Shown: positions 9,223 through 17,717, numbered from the stretch's first letter. The stretch is 62,736 nt of DNA from Geobacter sp. UBA698 (GCA_002298925.1 DBMM01000060.1:1-62736), one strand, 5' to 3'. The notes: a model not told the origin generated them from the sequence alone. A program made the numbers and translations.

Positions 9223-9678
9223 TCACCGCCGCGCCTTGCCGCTTATATCCTGGATACTGACGCAGATGACCAAAGTCGCGTCAAGCGCCTGCTCGTTGAA
9301 AGTCCAGTCAGCGCTGCTGTACTGACGCATGACAAGTTCCAGCGCCGCCCTTTTGCTATTGGCATCCTCAACTATTTCAGCCGTACCGGATCCGATAACG
9401 CTTTCGTATTTCATGCCCCACTGGCAAGCCACCTCGGACGGGACGACATCCTCCAGAATGTCGAATTCAAAACAGACCCGGCTGTTCCTTTTAAGAATGT
9501 CCATCTTTCTGCCTTCCGCTGCAGCGTGAAAGTAGAGCAAGCGGCCGTCATAACCGAAGCTCAAGGGGACGATATACGGCTGGCCGTTGTCACTCATTCC
9601 CAAGCGGCAAACCTTACAGCGCTTGATGATGCCGTCGATGACGCTTCTGTCTGTGATTTGTCTGTCGTTTCTGCGCAT
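9223..9678 (-). CDS. Pyridoxamine 5'-phosphate oxidase family protein (NimA-like FMN binder)
   Basis: A 151-residue split-barrel flavoprotein of the NimA-like group. Typical features are the N-terminal CKVCRLGMSDNGQPYIVPLSFGY-type strand, the FHAAAEGRKMDILKRN segment that binds FMN phosphate, and WGMKYESVIGSGTAEI. Such proteins often reduce nitro compounds or bind flavin or haem; the real substrate here is unknown. The gene is convergent with the HD-GYP gene, with 48 bases between them. A dispersed repeat begins 24 bases upstream of its start and may carry or disturb its promoter. Confidence 0.85.
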   Translation of the reverse strand: MRRNDRQITDRSVIDGIIKRCKVCRLGMSDNGQPYIVPLSFGYDGRLLYFHAAAEGRKMDILKRNSRVCFEFDILEDVVPSEVACQWGMKYESVIGSGTAEIVEDANSKRAALELVMRQYSSADWTFNEQALDATLVICVSIQDISGKARR

Positions 9679-9701
9679 ATTGATTTTGCTCCGGGTTTTT
9701 T

Positions 9702-9850
9702 ATTCCAATTTCAGATCGGAGATGCACTCAAGTCGGTGAGGATTGAGGTGAAGAAGGCATACAAATAGTATGTTGAGAAACCGAAGACGAACTTGTCCTG
9801 AGCGAAGTCGAAGGGCCAACGAAGCGGGCGCTTTGATATGAAAATGAAAT
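9702..9850. repeat. Dispersed MITE-like repeat, copy A (with nested insert)
   Basis: About 149 bp between the NimA-like gene and lipA that matches the element at 47247-47371 over its whole length, apart from one 24-bp insertion. Shared blocks include GAAGACGA, GCCAACGAAG and GCGCTTTGAT. Its ends are imperfect inverted repeats (ATTCCAATTTCAGATC against GATATGAAAATGAAAT). It encodes nothing and ends at the lipA stop codon. Confidence 0.8.
9791..9814. repeat. 24-bp REP-like unit nested in the dispersed repeat
   Basis: ACTTGTCCTGAGCGAAGTCG and the next four bases AAGG interrupt the larger repeat between GAAGACGA and GCCAACG; the other copy lacks it. The unit resembles the widespread short CTTGTCCTGAGC...GAAGGG repeat seen in many bacterial genomes. 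Confidence 0.7.
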
Positions 9851-10695
9851 TACTCCGCATACTGGCCGGCATGATAGGAGCTGCGCACATAGGGACCGCT
9901 CTCGACATGCAGAAAACCCATCCCCATCGCTTTATCCCGCAATGAATCGAAAACCTCCGGCCTGATATACTCCAGTACCGGCTGATGCCTGCGACTGGGA
10001 GCCAGATACTGGCCGATACTGAGATAGCCGCAGCCCGCCTGGCGCAGATCATTGAAAACCATCAGCACCTCGTCCTCGCGCTCACCCATGCCGAGCATGA
10101 TGCCTGACTTGGTGCGGATATCAGCCGCCAGCTCGCCACAGATGCGCAGCACCTCCAGCGAACGGGCGTAATCCGCCCCGCTGCGGATGTGATACAGACG
10201 CGGCACGGTCTCCAGGTTGTGGGCGATGATGTCCGGGCGGGAGGCGACAACCGTTTCCAGGCTTTCATGCCTGCCCTGGAAATCCGGAATCAGCAGTTCG
10301 ATGCGCGTGGCAGGAGAGGCACGGCGAATGGCAGCTACCGTTTCGGCGTACTCCCCGGCTCCGCCGTCCGTCAGGTCGTCGCGGGTCGGGCTGGTGATGA
10401 CCACATGGGCCAGCCTCAGGCGGGCCACCGCCTGTGCCACCCGCTGCGGCTCGTCGTTGTCGACCGGCAGGGGCACGGTCTTGTCCACATTGCAGAAGCT
10501 GCACTGACGGGTACAGTTCCTGCCAAGGATCAGAAAGGTAGCCTGGCCACAGGAGAAACACTCGGAGATATTGGGGCACATGGCCTGCTGGCAGACCGTG
10601 TTCAGCCGCAGTTCACCCAACAACCGCCGCATGTCGGACTGGTCGCCGGGGTTAACTTTCTTGCGCAGCCATTCCGGCTTTCTTTCGATCTTCAC
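9850..10695 (-). CDS. lipA: Lipoyl synthase
   Basis: A 281-residue radical-SAM enzyme that inserts two sulfurs into octanoyl groups on carrier proteins. The auxiliary-cluster cysteines are at 35, 40 and 46 (CQQAMCPNISEC) and the SAM-cluster CTRQCSFC gives Cys61, 65 and 68. The C-terminal RSSYHAG motif supplies the serine ligand. It overlaps the upstream LipM-like gene by 4 bases, so the two are translationally coupled, and both lie at the end of the gcv gene series whose GcvH needs lipoate. The stop codon abuts dispersed repeat A. Confidence 0.96.
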   Translation of the reverse strand: MKIERKPEWLRKKVNPGDQSDMRRLLGELRLNTVCQQAMCPNISECFSCGQATFLILGRNCTRQCSFCNVDKTVPLPVDNDEPQRVAQAVARLRLAHVVITSPTRDDLTDGGAGEYAETVAAIRRASPATRIELLIPDFQGRHESLETVVASRPDIIAHNLETVPRLYHIRSGADYARSLEVLRICGELAADIRTKSGIMLGMGEREDEVLMVFNDLRQAGCGYLSIGQYLAPSRRHQPVLEYIRPEVFDSLRDKAMGMGFLHVESGPYVRSSYHAGQYAE

Positions 10696-11510
10696 TCCCC
10701 TACCCCCTCCAGATTCCAGCTGTCTCTTGAATACCGGCAGGCAAGCAGTTGTTCCCGCCCGACTTCTTCCTGAGCGGAAAGCTTATCTCTATGAAACATC
10801 ACATCGAAATGCTCGCCGAAGGCTGCCGCCAACTCCTTCAGCAAAGCATCCCGGTCGGCTGACACACCACACTCCGCCAGACTTAGTACCCCTGCGGCCT
10901 GCACGGGCGACTTTTCGAGCATATAGGTCAACCCGGTCATCGCCCGATTAACCAGCGGGATCGAGCCATGCTGAAAGATGACCCCTTTCGTGCGGCGCTG
11001 GGCATTGCCGCCGATCTTGAGGCCAGTGACCAGGATATCAAAGGTTTCTCTGCCGGCGAAGCAGAAGGCGGTCCGTTCCCCCAAACGCGTCCCGTCCGGC
11101 ATGCCATCGACAGCATAGGCGGCATCCAGGCCGAGTCGCCGGTAGAAGGCCAGCAGGAAACCGGTCAGCACCCGGAATGACTCCTTGACGGAAGCCGCCG
11201 CTGGAATCTGCTCGGGAGTACAGACAATGGAATAGGTCAGCTCATCAACATGATAGATGACTCCGCCGCCGGTAACCCGGCGCACGACCGAAACACCAGC
11301 GGCCCGGCAGCGCTCCAGGTCCAGCACCTCGGCTGCCTGCTGGAAGCGTCCCAGGGACAGCGCAGCCGGATCCCAGCCGTACAGACGCAGCACCGGCAAT
11401 GAAGCGGCCGGGTCGAACGAACGCAGAAGCGCCTCATCAATGGCCATGTTTTCCGCTCCGGAAAGCGGCAATGTCACGATGAGGCGCCATTTTGTTGCGG
11501 TGGGTACCAT
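10692..11510 (-). CDS. Octanoyltransferase, LipM-like (lipoate-protein ligase A family)
   Basis: A 272-residue member of the BPL/LplA/LipB fold: SLGRFQ, RRVTGGGVIYH, and GLKIGGNAQRRTKGVIFQHGSI (Lys165). A cysteine sits at residue 150 (TAFCFAG), the place of the acyl-enzyme Cys150 of Bacillus LipM. This favours octanoyl transfer from acyl carrier protein to GcvH over use of free lipoate, which is inference from alignment by eye. Coupling to lipA by a 4-base overlap and the neighbouring gcvH give a complete lipoate route. A LplA-type ligase is the alternative. Confidence 0.87.
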   Translation of the reverse strand: MVPTATKWRLIVTLPLSGAENMAIDEALLRSFDPAASLPVLRLYGWDPAALSLGRFQQAAEVLDLERCRAAGVSVVRRVTGGGVIYHVDELTYSIVCTPEQIPAAASVKESFRVLTGFLLAFYRRLGLDAAYAVDGMPDGTRLGERTAFCFAGRETFDILVTGLKIGGNAQRRTKGVIFQHGSIPLVNRAMTGLTYMLEKSPVQAAGVLSLAECGVSADRDALLKELAAAFGEHFDVMFHRDKLSAQEEVGREQLLACRYSRDSWNLEGVGE

Positions 11511-11531
11511 ATCAGCTCTTAAGACACAATG

Positions 11532-12980
11532 TTACCAGGCGCAGCAGACATTCTGCTCCCGGGCTGCCTTGGTCTCGTCCAGCCTTGAAATCGGCATGGT
11601 CAGGGGGGCGTCCAGCAGGGCCTGGGGGTTGCTTTCAGCTGTCCGGGCGGCCTCGATCATCACTTCGATGAAGGCATCCATGGTGGCCTTGCTTTCCGTC
11701 TCGGTCGGCTCGATCATGATGGCCTCCTTGACGATCATCGGAAAATAGACCGTGGGGGGGTGGTACCCCTTGTCGATCAGGTATTTGGCGATATCGATGG
11801 CGTGGACGCCGTGCTTGAGCTGTTTGGAGGCGGAGAAGACGCACTCGTGCATGCAGGTCATATCGTAGGGCAAATCGTAGTACGCCTTCAGTTTCTCCTT
11901 GATGTAGTTGGCGTTGAGCACGGCCTGCTCGGAAGCCTGGATCAATCCCTCGCGGCCCAGCATGATGATGTAGGCATAGGCCTTGGCCATTACCCCGAAA
12001 TTGCCGAAGAAATTGGCCGTGCGGCCGATGGTGGCGGGGTTGGCCGTTTCCAGCAGCAGTCTGCCGTCATCGTCCATGACAATGCGCGGCTGCGGCAGGA
12101 ATGGGATCAGTTCCTTTTTGACGCCCACTGGACCGGCGCCGGGGCCGCCGCCGCCGTGGGGCGTACCGAAAGTCTTGTGCAGGTTGACATGCACCACGTC
12201 GAAGCCGACATCGCCCGGCTTGACCTTGCCCATGATGGCATTCAGGTTGGCGCCGTCATAGTACATGAGAGCATCATGGGAGTGGGCGATGTCGCTGATC
12301 TCCTTGATGTGCGGATTGAACAGCCCCAGGGTATTGGGGCAGGTCATCATGACCGCCGCCACTTCATCGTTCATGGCCTGCTTGAACAACTCCAGGTCCA
12401 TATCGCCGTAAGGGGCAGTCGGAACGGTAATGATCTCGTAGCCGGCAATGGCCGCCGAGGCTGGATTGGTGCCATGGGACGAATCCGGCACCACCACGTA
12501 TTTCTTCCTGGCCTTGTTCCCCTTGGCAGCATGATAGGCGGCAATCAGCAGGATGCCGGTCATCTCTCCGTGGGCGCCGGCCAGCGGCTGGGTGGTAACC
12601 TCGTCCATGCCGGTGATGTCGGCCAGCATCTGCCCCAGATCGTAGAGCATGCCCAGGGTTCCCTGACAGTGCTCCGCGCCACCCGGCAAGAGTGCCGTCA
12701 TGGGATGAAAGGGGGCAAACAACGCGGCCGCGTTCTCCAGCACCTTGGCGTTGTACTTCATCGTGCAGGAACCGAGTGGATAGAAGTTGGTGTCTACCGA
12801 AAAGTTGCGGCGGGAGAGATTGGTGAAATGCCGCACCAGGTCCAGCTCGGAAATTTCGGCCAGCCCGGCGCTCTCTTTTCGCAGCAGTTCCTGCGGTAGA
12901 GCCGGGGCGGACGGCACATCGGACTGGGGCAGCTTGACGCCGCGCCGGCCGGGGGTGGATTGTTCATAGATCAGTTGCAT
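11532..12980 (-). CDS. gcvPB: Glycine dehydrogenase (decarboxylating) subunit 2
   Basis: The 482-residue C-terminal half of the P-protein. The PLP lysine is Lys269 in HVNLHKTFGTPHGGGGPGAG, and SSHGTNPASA and YPLGSCTMKYN are typical blocks. With GcvPA it decarboxylates glycine and passes the aminomethyl group to the lipoyl arm of GcvH. The two-gene form of GcvP is common in Firmicutes, Thermotoga and several Desulfuromonadota. Its start overlaps gcvPA by 10 bases. Closely followed by the LipM-like gene. Confidence 0.96.
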   Translation of the reverse strand: MQLIYEQSTPGRRGVKLPQSDVPSAPALPQELLRKESAGLAEISELDLVRHFTNLSRRNFSVDTNFYPLGSCTMKYNAKVLENAAALFAPFHPMTALLPGGAEHCQGTLGMLYDLGQMLADITGMDEVTTQPLAGAHGEMTGILLIAAYHAAKGNKARKKYVVVPDSSHGTNPASAAIAGYEIITVPTAPYGDMDLELFKQAMNDEVAAVMMTCPNTLGLFNPHIKEISDIAHSHDALMYYDGANLNAIMGKVKPGDVGFDVVHVNLHKTFGTPHGGGGPGAGPVGVKKELIPFLPQPRIVMDDDGRLLLETANPATIGRTANFFGNFGVMAKAYAYIIMLGREGLIQASEQAVLNANYIKEKLKAYYDLPYDMTCMHECVFSASKQLKHGVHAIDIAKYLIDKGYHPPTVYFPMIVKEAIMIEPTETESKATMDAFIEVMIEAARTAESNPQALLDAPLTMPISRLDETKAAREQNVCCAW

Positions 12981-14317
12981 AATGCCACCTCCAACTCCTT
13001 GACCAGGGTATCAATTTCCTTCTTGCTGCGCTTTTCGGTAACGGTCACGATCAGGGCCTGATCAGAATTTTCATAAAAATCTCCCAGTGGCACACCGGCG
13101 GCAATTCCCAGCTTAAGAAGCTCCGCCACCACGCCGGCCGCCGGCTTGGGCAGAAACACCGTGAACTCATTGAAGGTGGGGGCCGACTGCAGCACGGTCA
13201 CGCCGGGGATTTCAGCCAGGCGGGACTTGGCGTATTCGGCCTTGTCGCGGTTCAGGCGGGCCATGTCAGCCAGTCCCTCTTTGCCGACAGCCGACAGGAA
13301 GATCAAACCGCGCAGGGCACACAGCCCCTGATTGCTGCAGATGTTGGAGGTGGCTCTGTGGCGTTTGATGTGCTGTTCACGGGCCTGTAGCGTGAGCACA
13401 TAGCCGCGCTTGCCGTTCCTGTCGACGGTTTCACCAATTATACGGCCGGGCATGTTGCGGATGAAACTCTTGCGGGCGGCAATGAATCCGAAGGAGGGAC
13501 CACCAAAAGAGAGCGGGTTTCCCAGGCTCTGGCCATCACCAACGGCAATGTCAACGCCCATCTCGGCCGGTGATTTCAGGAGTCCGAGTGCGATCGGATA
13601 GACCGAGGCCACCAGCAGCGCCCCGACGCCATGGACCTGATCTGCCAAGGCAGTAAAGTCTTCGATGCTGCCGAAGAAGTTGGGATTCTGCACCAGCACG
13701 GCGGCCACGCTGTCATCCAGCATCCGAACCAGTTCGTCCCTGTTGAGCTGGCCGTCCAGCGGTGCGATCTCGACGATCTCCACATCCAGGTTGTAAAAAT
13801 ACGTTTTCAGTACCTGACGGGAAAATGGACTGACGCAGCCGTCCACAATGATTTTGCTGCGGCCGGTCACGCGCAGGGCCATCATGGCCGCTTCGGCGCA
13901 GGCTGTGCCGCCGTCGTAGAGCGAAGCGTTGGAAACATCCAGCCCGGTCAGGCGGCAGATGGCGGTCTGGTATTCGAACAGCGCCTGCAGAGTCCCCTGG
14001 GAACATTCCGGCTGATAGGGAGTATAGGCGGTGTAGAACTCGGCCCGCCCCGAGAGGTGATCAACCACGGCCGGAATGATATGGTCGTAGAACCCGCCGC
14101 CGATGAAACTGGTCATGGCCTGGGTATTGTCACCTGCAATGGCCCGCATCCTGTCGAATGTTTCAAATTCGGACATGCCGGGTGGAATATTGAAGGTCTT
14201 GGCGCGCAGTTCGGCCGGGATCGGTGCGAAGAGTTCCTCGACACTGGACACGCCGATTGCCGAGAGCATCTCGCTGATCTCTTGAGGCGTATGGGGACAG
14301 TAGTGGCTGTCGTTCAT
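12971..14317 (-). CDS. gcvPA: Glycine dehydrogenase (decarboxylating) subunit 1
   Basis: The 448-residue N-terminal half of the P-protein. Recognisable blocks are FIGGGFYDHIIPAVVDHL, AYTPYQPECSQGTLQALFEYQT and SLGNPLSFGGPSFGF. It forms a heterotetramer with GcvPB. It follows gcvH after 75 bases that contain an intrinsic terminator, so part of the transcripts should end before it. AGGAGA lies just upstream of its ATG. Confidence 0.96.
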   Translation of the reverse strand: MNDSHYCPHTPQEISEMLSAIGVSSVEELFAPIPAELRAKTFNIPPGMSEFETFDRMRAIAGDNTQAMTSFIGGGFYDHIIPAVVDHLSGRAEFYTAYTPYQPECSQGTLQALFEYQTAICRLTGLDVSNASLYDGGTACAEAAMMALRVTGRSKIIVDGCVSPFSRQVLKTYFYNLDVEIVEIAPLDGQLNRDELVRMLDDSVAAVLVQNPNFFGSIEDFTALADQVHGVGALLVASVYPIALGLLKSPAEMGVDIAVGDGQSLGNPLSFGGPSFGFIAARKSFIRNMPGRIIGETVDRNGKRGYVLTLQAREQHIKRHRATSNICSNQGLCALRGLIFLSAVGKEGLADMARLNRDKAEYAKSRLAEIPGVTVLQSAPTFNEFTVFLPKPAAGVVAELLKLGIAAGVPLGDFYENSDQALIVTVTEKRSKKEIDTLVKELEVALCN

Positions 14318-14333
14318 TGCATTCTCCTGGTTG

Positions 14334-14371
14334 AAATAAAACCAGGGGCGACCCTTGTGATCGCCCCTGGT
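14334..14371 (-). terminator. Intrinsic terminator or attenuator between gcvH and gcvPA
   Basis: A perfect 11-bp stem (ACCAGGGGCGA at 14341-14351 against 14361-14371) with a 9-base loop is followed, in the leftward direction, by TTTTATTT. It lies downstream of gcvH and upstream of gcvPA. It may set a higher level of GcvT and GcvH than of GcvP. No glycine riboswitch was seen nearby. Confidence 0.75.
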
Positions 14372-14392
14372 CTAGCTAATTCCGGTCCGTCC

Positions 14393-14764
14393 CTACAGGG
14401 TTTTCAGATATTCATCATACTGATCCTGTGTCATCAGGTTCTTCAGTTCCGACTCGTCGCTGATCTCGAGCCAGGCCATCCAGCCGGCATCCTCGGCACT
14501 CTCGTTAACGATCTCGGGAGCCGCGTCCAGGGCCTCATTAACCTTGACCACCTTGCCCGAAACCGGTGCATAGATGTCGCTGGCAGCCTTGACCGACTCG
14601 ATGCCGCCCAGCACTTCAAACTGCTTGACGCTCTTGCCGATTTTGGGCAACTCCACAAAGGTGATATCACCCAGCTCATGGGCAGCGTGTTCGCTGATGC
14701 CGACCGCTGCAATGCCTTCCTTGACCTTGACCCATTCATGTTCCTTGGTGAAATAGATACTCAT
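14393..14764 (-). CDS. gcvH: Glycine cleavage system H protein
   Basis: A 123-residue lipoyl carrier. Lys59 in GGIESVKAASDIYAPVSG is the lipoylation site. The carrier shuttles the aminomethyl intermediate between GcvP, GcvT and lipoamide dehydrogenase. It lies 45 bases after gcvT; its start follows AGGGAGGAATC. No lipoamide dehydrogenase (L protein) is in the window. Confidence 0.97.
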   Translation of the reverse strand: MSIYFTKEHEWVKVKEGIAAVGISEHAAHELGDITFVELPKIGKSVKQFEVLGGIESVKAASDIYAPVSGKVVKVNEALDAAPEIVNESAEDAGWMAWLEISDESELKNLMTQDQYDEYLKTL

Positions 14765-14809
14765 CGCTGATTCCTCCCTGAAATAACTGAAGTTGTAATT
14801 ATCAATAAA

Positions 14810-15901
14810 CTATGACCTGAGCGATCCGTCGCGGAAGAACGGCAGCTCGCAGACCGTTGCCTCCATGCTGACTCGTTCATGGCGGATGGTAAGCGGTGTA
14901 CCGATCACCGCCAGTTCCGGTTTTACGAATCCGATGCCGACTCCGCACGCAAGCATGGGGGAAAACACGCCGCTGGTCACGCTGCCGACAGTGTCCCCCT
15001 CAAAACAGATTTCGTAGTGATGGCGCGGCGAGCGGCGTCCGGCAACCTTGAAGGCCACCTTGCTGCGCGAAACCCCCTGCTGCTTCTGACGCAGCAAGGC
15101 ATCCTTGCCGACGAATTCTTTGTCAAAGTTGACAAACCCCTCCAAGCCCGCCTCCAGTGGAGTGGTGGACTCGTCGATATCGCTGCCGTACAGGGAATAA
15201 CCTACCTCCAGACGCAAGACATCCCGAGCCCCCAGACCGGCCGGTTTGACCCGCTCATCCTGCAGCAGCAGATCCCACAGTTCGCCGACTTTTTCAGCGG
15301 GGAGGAAGATCTCGTAGCCCAGTTCGCCGGTATAGCCGGTGCGGCTGACGATCGCCTGACAACCGAGAATATCCATGGTGATGAATTTGAAATAAGGGAT
15401 CGTTGCAACCTCAGCACCGAAAGTCTCCACCATGACATAGCGGGACATGGGCCCCTGTATGTCCAACTTGCCGGTATCCGCAGTGACATTGCTCAGCAGC
15501 CCGCCCCGCAAACGGCTTTGGATGGCCACAAAGTCTTTCGGTGCGGTGGCGGCATTCACCACGATCATGACCCTGTTCTCGGCCAGGCGGAAGACGATCA
15601 GGTCGTCGATGATGCCCCCCTGTTCGTTGAGCAGAAAACCATAGCGCGAGCGGCCGACCGGGATGGTTTTCACCGAAAAGGTGAAGACATCCTCCAGACC
15701 GTCGGCCTCGAAATCGCCCTGAAAAACAAACTCGCCCATATGACAGATGTCAAAGAGCGCAGCCTGAGTGCGGCACCAGGCGTGTTCGGCGATGATGCCC
15801 TCGTACTGGATCGGCATGTCCCAACCGCCAAAAGGTGCCATCAAGGCCTTCAGGTCCCGATGCCGCCCGTTAAGCGGCGTTACTTGAAGTTTTTCTTCCA
15901 T
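14810..15901 (-). CDS. gcvT: Aminomethyltransferase (glycine cleavage T protein)
   Basis: A 363-residue folate enzyme. The N-terminus has the family pattern (TPLNGRHRDLKALMAPFGGW, YEGIIAEH, ICHMGEF), the middle has SRTGYTGELGYEIF, and the C-terminus has SGVFSPML. It releases ammonia and makes methylene-tetrahydrofolate from the GcvH-bound aminomethyl group. It is the first gcv gene and lies 26 bases after a small exported protein gene that may be co-transcribed. Confidence 0.96.
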   Translation of the reverse strand: MEEKLQVTPLNGRHRDLKALMAPFGGWDMPIQYEGIIAEHAWCRTQAALFDICHMGEFVFQGDFEADGLEDVFTFSVKTIPVGRSRYGFLLNEQGGIIDDLIVFRLAENRVMIVVNAATAPKDFVAIQSRLRGGLLSNVTADTGKLDIQGPMSRYVMVETFGAEVATIPYFKFITMDILGCQAIVSRTGYTGELGYEIFLPAEKVGELWDLLLQDERVKPAGLGARDVLRLEVGYSLYGSDIDESTTPLEAGLEGFVNFDKEFVGKDALLRQKQQGVSRSKVAFKVAGRRSPRHHYEICFEGDTVGSVTSGVFSPMLACGVGIGFVKPELAVIGTPLTIRHERVSMEATVCELPFFRDGSLRS

Positions 15902-15927
15902 GGTGCACGTCTCCTGGAGCGCTACTG

Positions 15928-16413
15928 TTAGTAGGGCGATGTGGATATATTATTCTTTTTACGTGTTGAGTATTTATGTTTTTTGGCTGCGGCACCGGCC
16001 AGTCCGGTGATATCGCTCAGCTGCATTTTCCACGCCCCGCCCACGTGGGAGAGCTTGAACTCGCGGGTACTGGACTCCACCGGACTGGGTGTACCCTCCA
16101 GCCCCACCTTGGCATACACCACGGCTTCCGTGCGCTTCTCGCTCAAAACAGAGAACCCCTCCATCTTCCGCCAGCAGCAGGCCGGTCGAATGGATGTTTC
16201 AGCCATCCTCCTTACGAATTGTTCTTTGGATATTTTGCCGCGGTGGGCCAAACGCTCATACACCTGTTCAAAACGTCCCTCGCGCCACAGGTCCAGGGTA
16301 TCCGACATGGCCTGTTCGAGTTCCTGGGAAGGTGTGTCCGCAACTGATGGTAATGACAGGCATGGCAGTATGGACAGCAACAGAAGAGGAAAGATGATCA
16401 GACGGGAGCGCAT
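15928..16413 (-). CDS. Small exported protein of unknown function
   Basis: The start at 16413 follows CGGAGGAATAC. The 161-residue product opens with a signal peptide (RLIIFPLLLLSILPCLSLPS, cleavage after VADT-like sequence near residue 26). The mature part starts with a helical segment (LEQAMSDTLDLWREGRFEQVYERL) and later has FKLSHVGGAWKMQLSDI, which recalls NTF2/lumazine-binding-like lipoproteins of about this size. That assignment is weak. The tail is rich in Lys, Ser and Thr. It lies directly upstream of gcvT in the same direction; a role in glycine metabolism is not implied. Confidence 0.65.
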   Translation of the reverse strand: MRSRLIIFPLLLLSILPCLSLPSVADTPSQELEQAMSDTLDLWREGRFEQVYERLAHRGKISKEQFVRRMAETSIRPACCWRKMEGFSVLSEKRTEAVVYAKVGLEGTPSPVESSTREFKLSHVGGAWKMQLSDITGLAGAAAKKHKYSTRKKNNISTSPY

Positions 16414-16445
16414 GTATTCCTCCGGCGGGATAAAAATAATTGCGC

Positions 16446-16474
16446 ATCGTAGTGCAATTACAGAAACTGCGCAA
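16446..16474 (-). promoter_or_regulatory. Candidate sigma-70 promoter for the exported-protein/gcv series
   Basis: Leftward TTGCGC (16469-16474), 17-base spacer, TACGAT (16446-16451), 33 bases before the start at 16413. The -10 is good and the -35 moderate. Confidence 0.4.
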
Positions 16475-16555
16475 CACGAAAATATGCGCGCCCCGGGAAT
16501 GGGGATTGGGGACCTATGACCTGGCATCAGGCCCCCTCTCCCCTCACTGCGGTTA

Positions 16556-17575
16556 CTACAACGTCCTGCCGGCCGCCTCGGCAAACAGTTTCAGTTTTTC
16601 CATCATGGCTTCGAACTTGAGTGGTTTGAGCGACTGCGGTCCATCACTTGAGGCATGTTCCGGATCCGGGTGCACTTCGACGATCAGACCGTCGGCTCCG
16701 GCCGCCACGGCGGCGTAGCACATGGGAGCCACATAGTGGTGGTTGCCGGTGCCGTGGGAGGGGTCGATCACCACCGGCAGGTGGGTCTTCTCCTTGAGTA
16801 CCGGGATGGCCGAAAGATCGAGCGTGTTGCGGGTGGCCGTTTCAAAGGTGCGAATGCCACGCTCGCAAAGAATCACATCCTGATTGCCTTCGCTCATGAC
16901 ATACTCGGCACTCATCAGAAACTCCTGAATTGTCATGGACATGCCCCGCTTGAGCAGTACCGGTCGCTTCAGCTGTCCGACCTTCTTCAGCAAGGCAAAG
17001 TTCTGGGAATTGCGAGCACCGATCTGCAGAATGTCGGCGTACTCAGCCACCAGGTCGGCGCTTTCCGGGTTAATCACCTCGGTAACTATCGGCAGGCCGG
17101 TCAGATCGCGGGCCTTGGCCAGCAGTTTGAGACCGTCCTCTTCCAGCCCCTGGAACGAGTAGGGCGAGGTGCGCGGCTTGAATGCGCCACCCCGCAGGAT
17201 ATGGGCTCCGGCCTTTTTGACAGCCAGGGCCGACTCGATTATCTGCTGCTCACTCTCTACCGAACAGGGACCGGCCATCATGACCACCTGCTTGCCTCCG
17301 ATGGAAACCTGGTCGCTGATTCTCACCAGACTGGCTTCCTTCTTGACCTCCTTGGAAGCCAGTTTGTAAGGCTGCAGAATTGGCACGACGTTTTCGACCC
17401 CATGCATGGATTCCAGCGACTGCAGCACCGACTTGCCGCGCTCGTCGCCCACGGCTCCGATCACATCCCGTATGGCGCCATGAATGACATGGGGCTTGTA
17501 GCCCAGTTCCCTGATACGCTTCAGCACCTCATCCCGCTCCTTCTTGCCCGCTCCTGCTTTCATTACGATGATCAT
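16556..17575 (-). CDS. aroF: 3-deoxy-7-phosphoheptulonate (DAHP) synthase, type I-beta
   Basis: Start set at 17575 (MIIVMKAGA), behind AAGGGGC; the longer frame upstream runs through two hairpins and is not coding. The 339-residue enzyme has an N-terminal ferredoxin-like (ACT-type) regulatory domain of about 70 residues and a barrel with MAGPCSVES, LRGGAFKPRTSPYSFQG, GARNSQNF and VDPSHGTG-like blocks (seen as VIDPSHGTGNHH). It condenses PEP and erythrose-4-phosphate, the first step of aromatic amino acid synthesis. Expression is probably controlled by the Phe/Tyr-rich leader peptide and terminators directly upstream. Confidence 0.96.
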   Translation of the reverse strand: MIIVMKAGAGKKERDEVLKRIRELGYKPHVIHGAIRDVIGAVGDERGKSVLQSLESMHGVENVVPILQPYKLASKEVKKEASLVRISDQVSIGGKQVVMMAGPCSVESEQQIIESALAVKKAGAHILRGGAFKPRTSPYSFQGLEEDGLKLLAKARDLTGLPIVTEVINPESADLVAEYADILQIGARNSQNFALLKKVGQLKRPVLLKRGMSMTIQEFLMSAEYVMSEGNQDVILCERGIRTFETATRNTLDLSAIPVLKEKTHLPVVIDPSHGTGNHHYVAPMCYAAVAAGADGLIVEVHPDPEHASSDGPQSLKPLKFEAMMEKLKLFAEAAGRTL

Positions 17576-17594
17576 TTTTAATGCCCCTTTCCCA

Positions 17595-17635
17595 CAAAAC
17601 GCAAAGGGCCGGAAGGTTTCCCCCGGCCCTTTGCG
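17595..17635 (-). terminator. Second leader hairpin before aroF
   Basis: A perfect 13-bp stem (CGCAAAGGGCCGG at 17600-17612 against 17623-17635) with a 10-base loop, followed leftward by TTTTG. It is the second of two tandem terminator-like hairpins in the aroF leader and ends 20 bases before the aroF start. Confidence 0.65.
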
Positions 17636-17651
17636 GCGCACCTGACGCGGC

Positions 17652-17695
17652 AAAAAAAACAAAGCCGGGGAGACTTCCGTCTGCCCCGGCTTTGT
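17652..17695 (-). terminator. Attenuator (main intrinsic terminator) of the aroF leader
   Basis: The leftward transcript forms a 12-bp stem (ACAAAGCCGGGG at 17659-17670 against 17684-17695) extended by an inner AGAC/GTCT stem and followed by eight T (17652-17659). It lies 22 bases after the stop codon of a Phe/Tyr-rich leader peptide. A competing pairing, GGTGT with ACACC (17726-17730 with 17696-17700), spans the leader stop codon and ends right next to this stem. Confidence 0.85.
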
Positions 17696-17717
17696 GGTGT
17701 GTAATGTGGTCGCTTCG

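Noticed and set aside
11760..12899. Long rightward open frame opposite gcvPB
   Set aside because: It is the antisense shadow of a high-GC conserved gene; its product shows no family pattern and no ribosome site.
14765..16560. Glycine riboswitch ahead of the gcv genes
   Set aside because: None of the conserved glycine-aptamer blocks was found upstream of gcvT, gcvH or the exported-protein gene.
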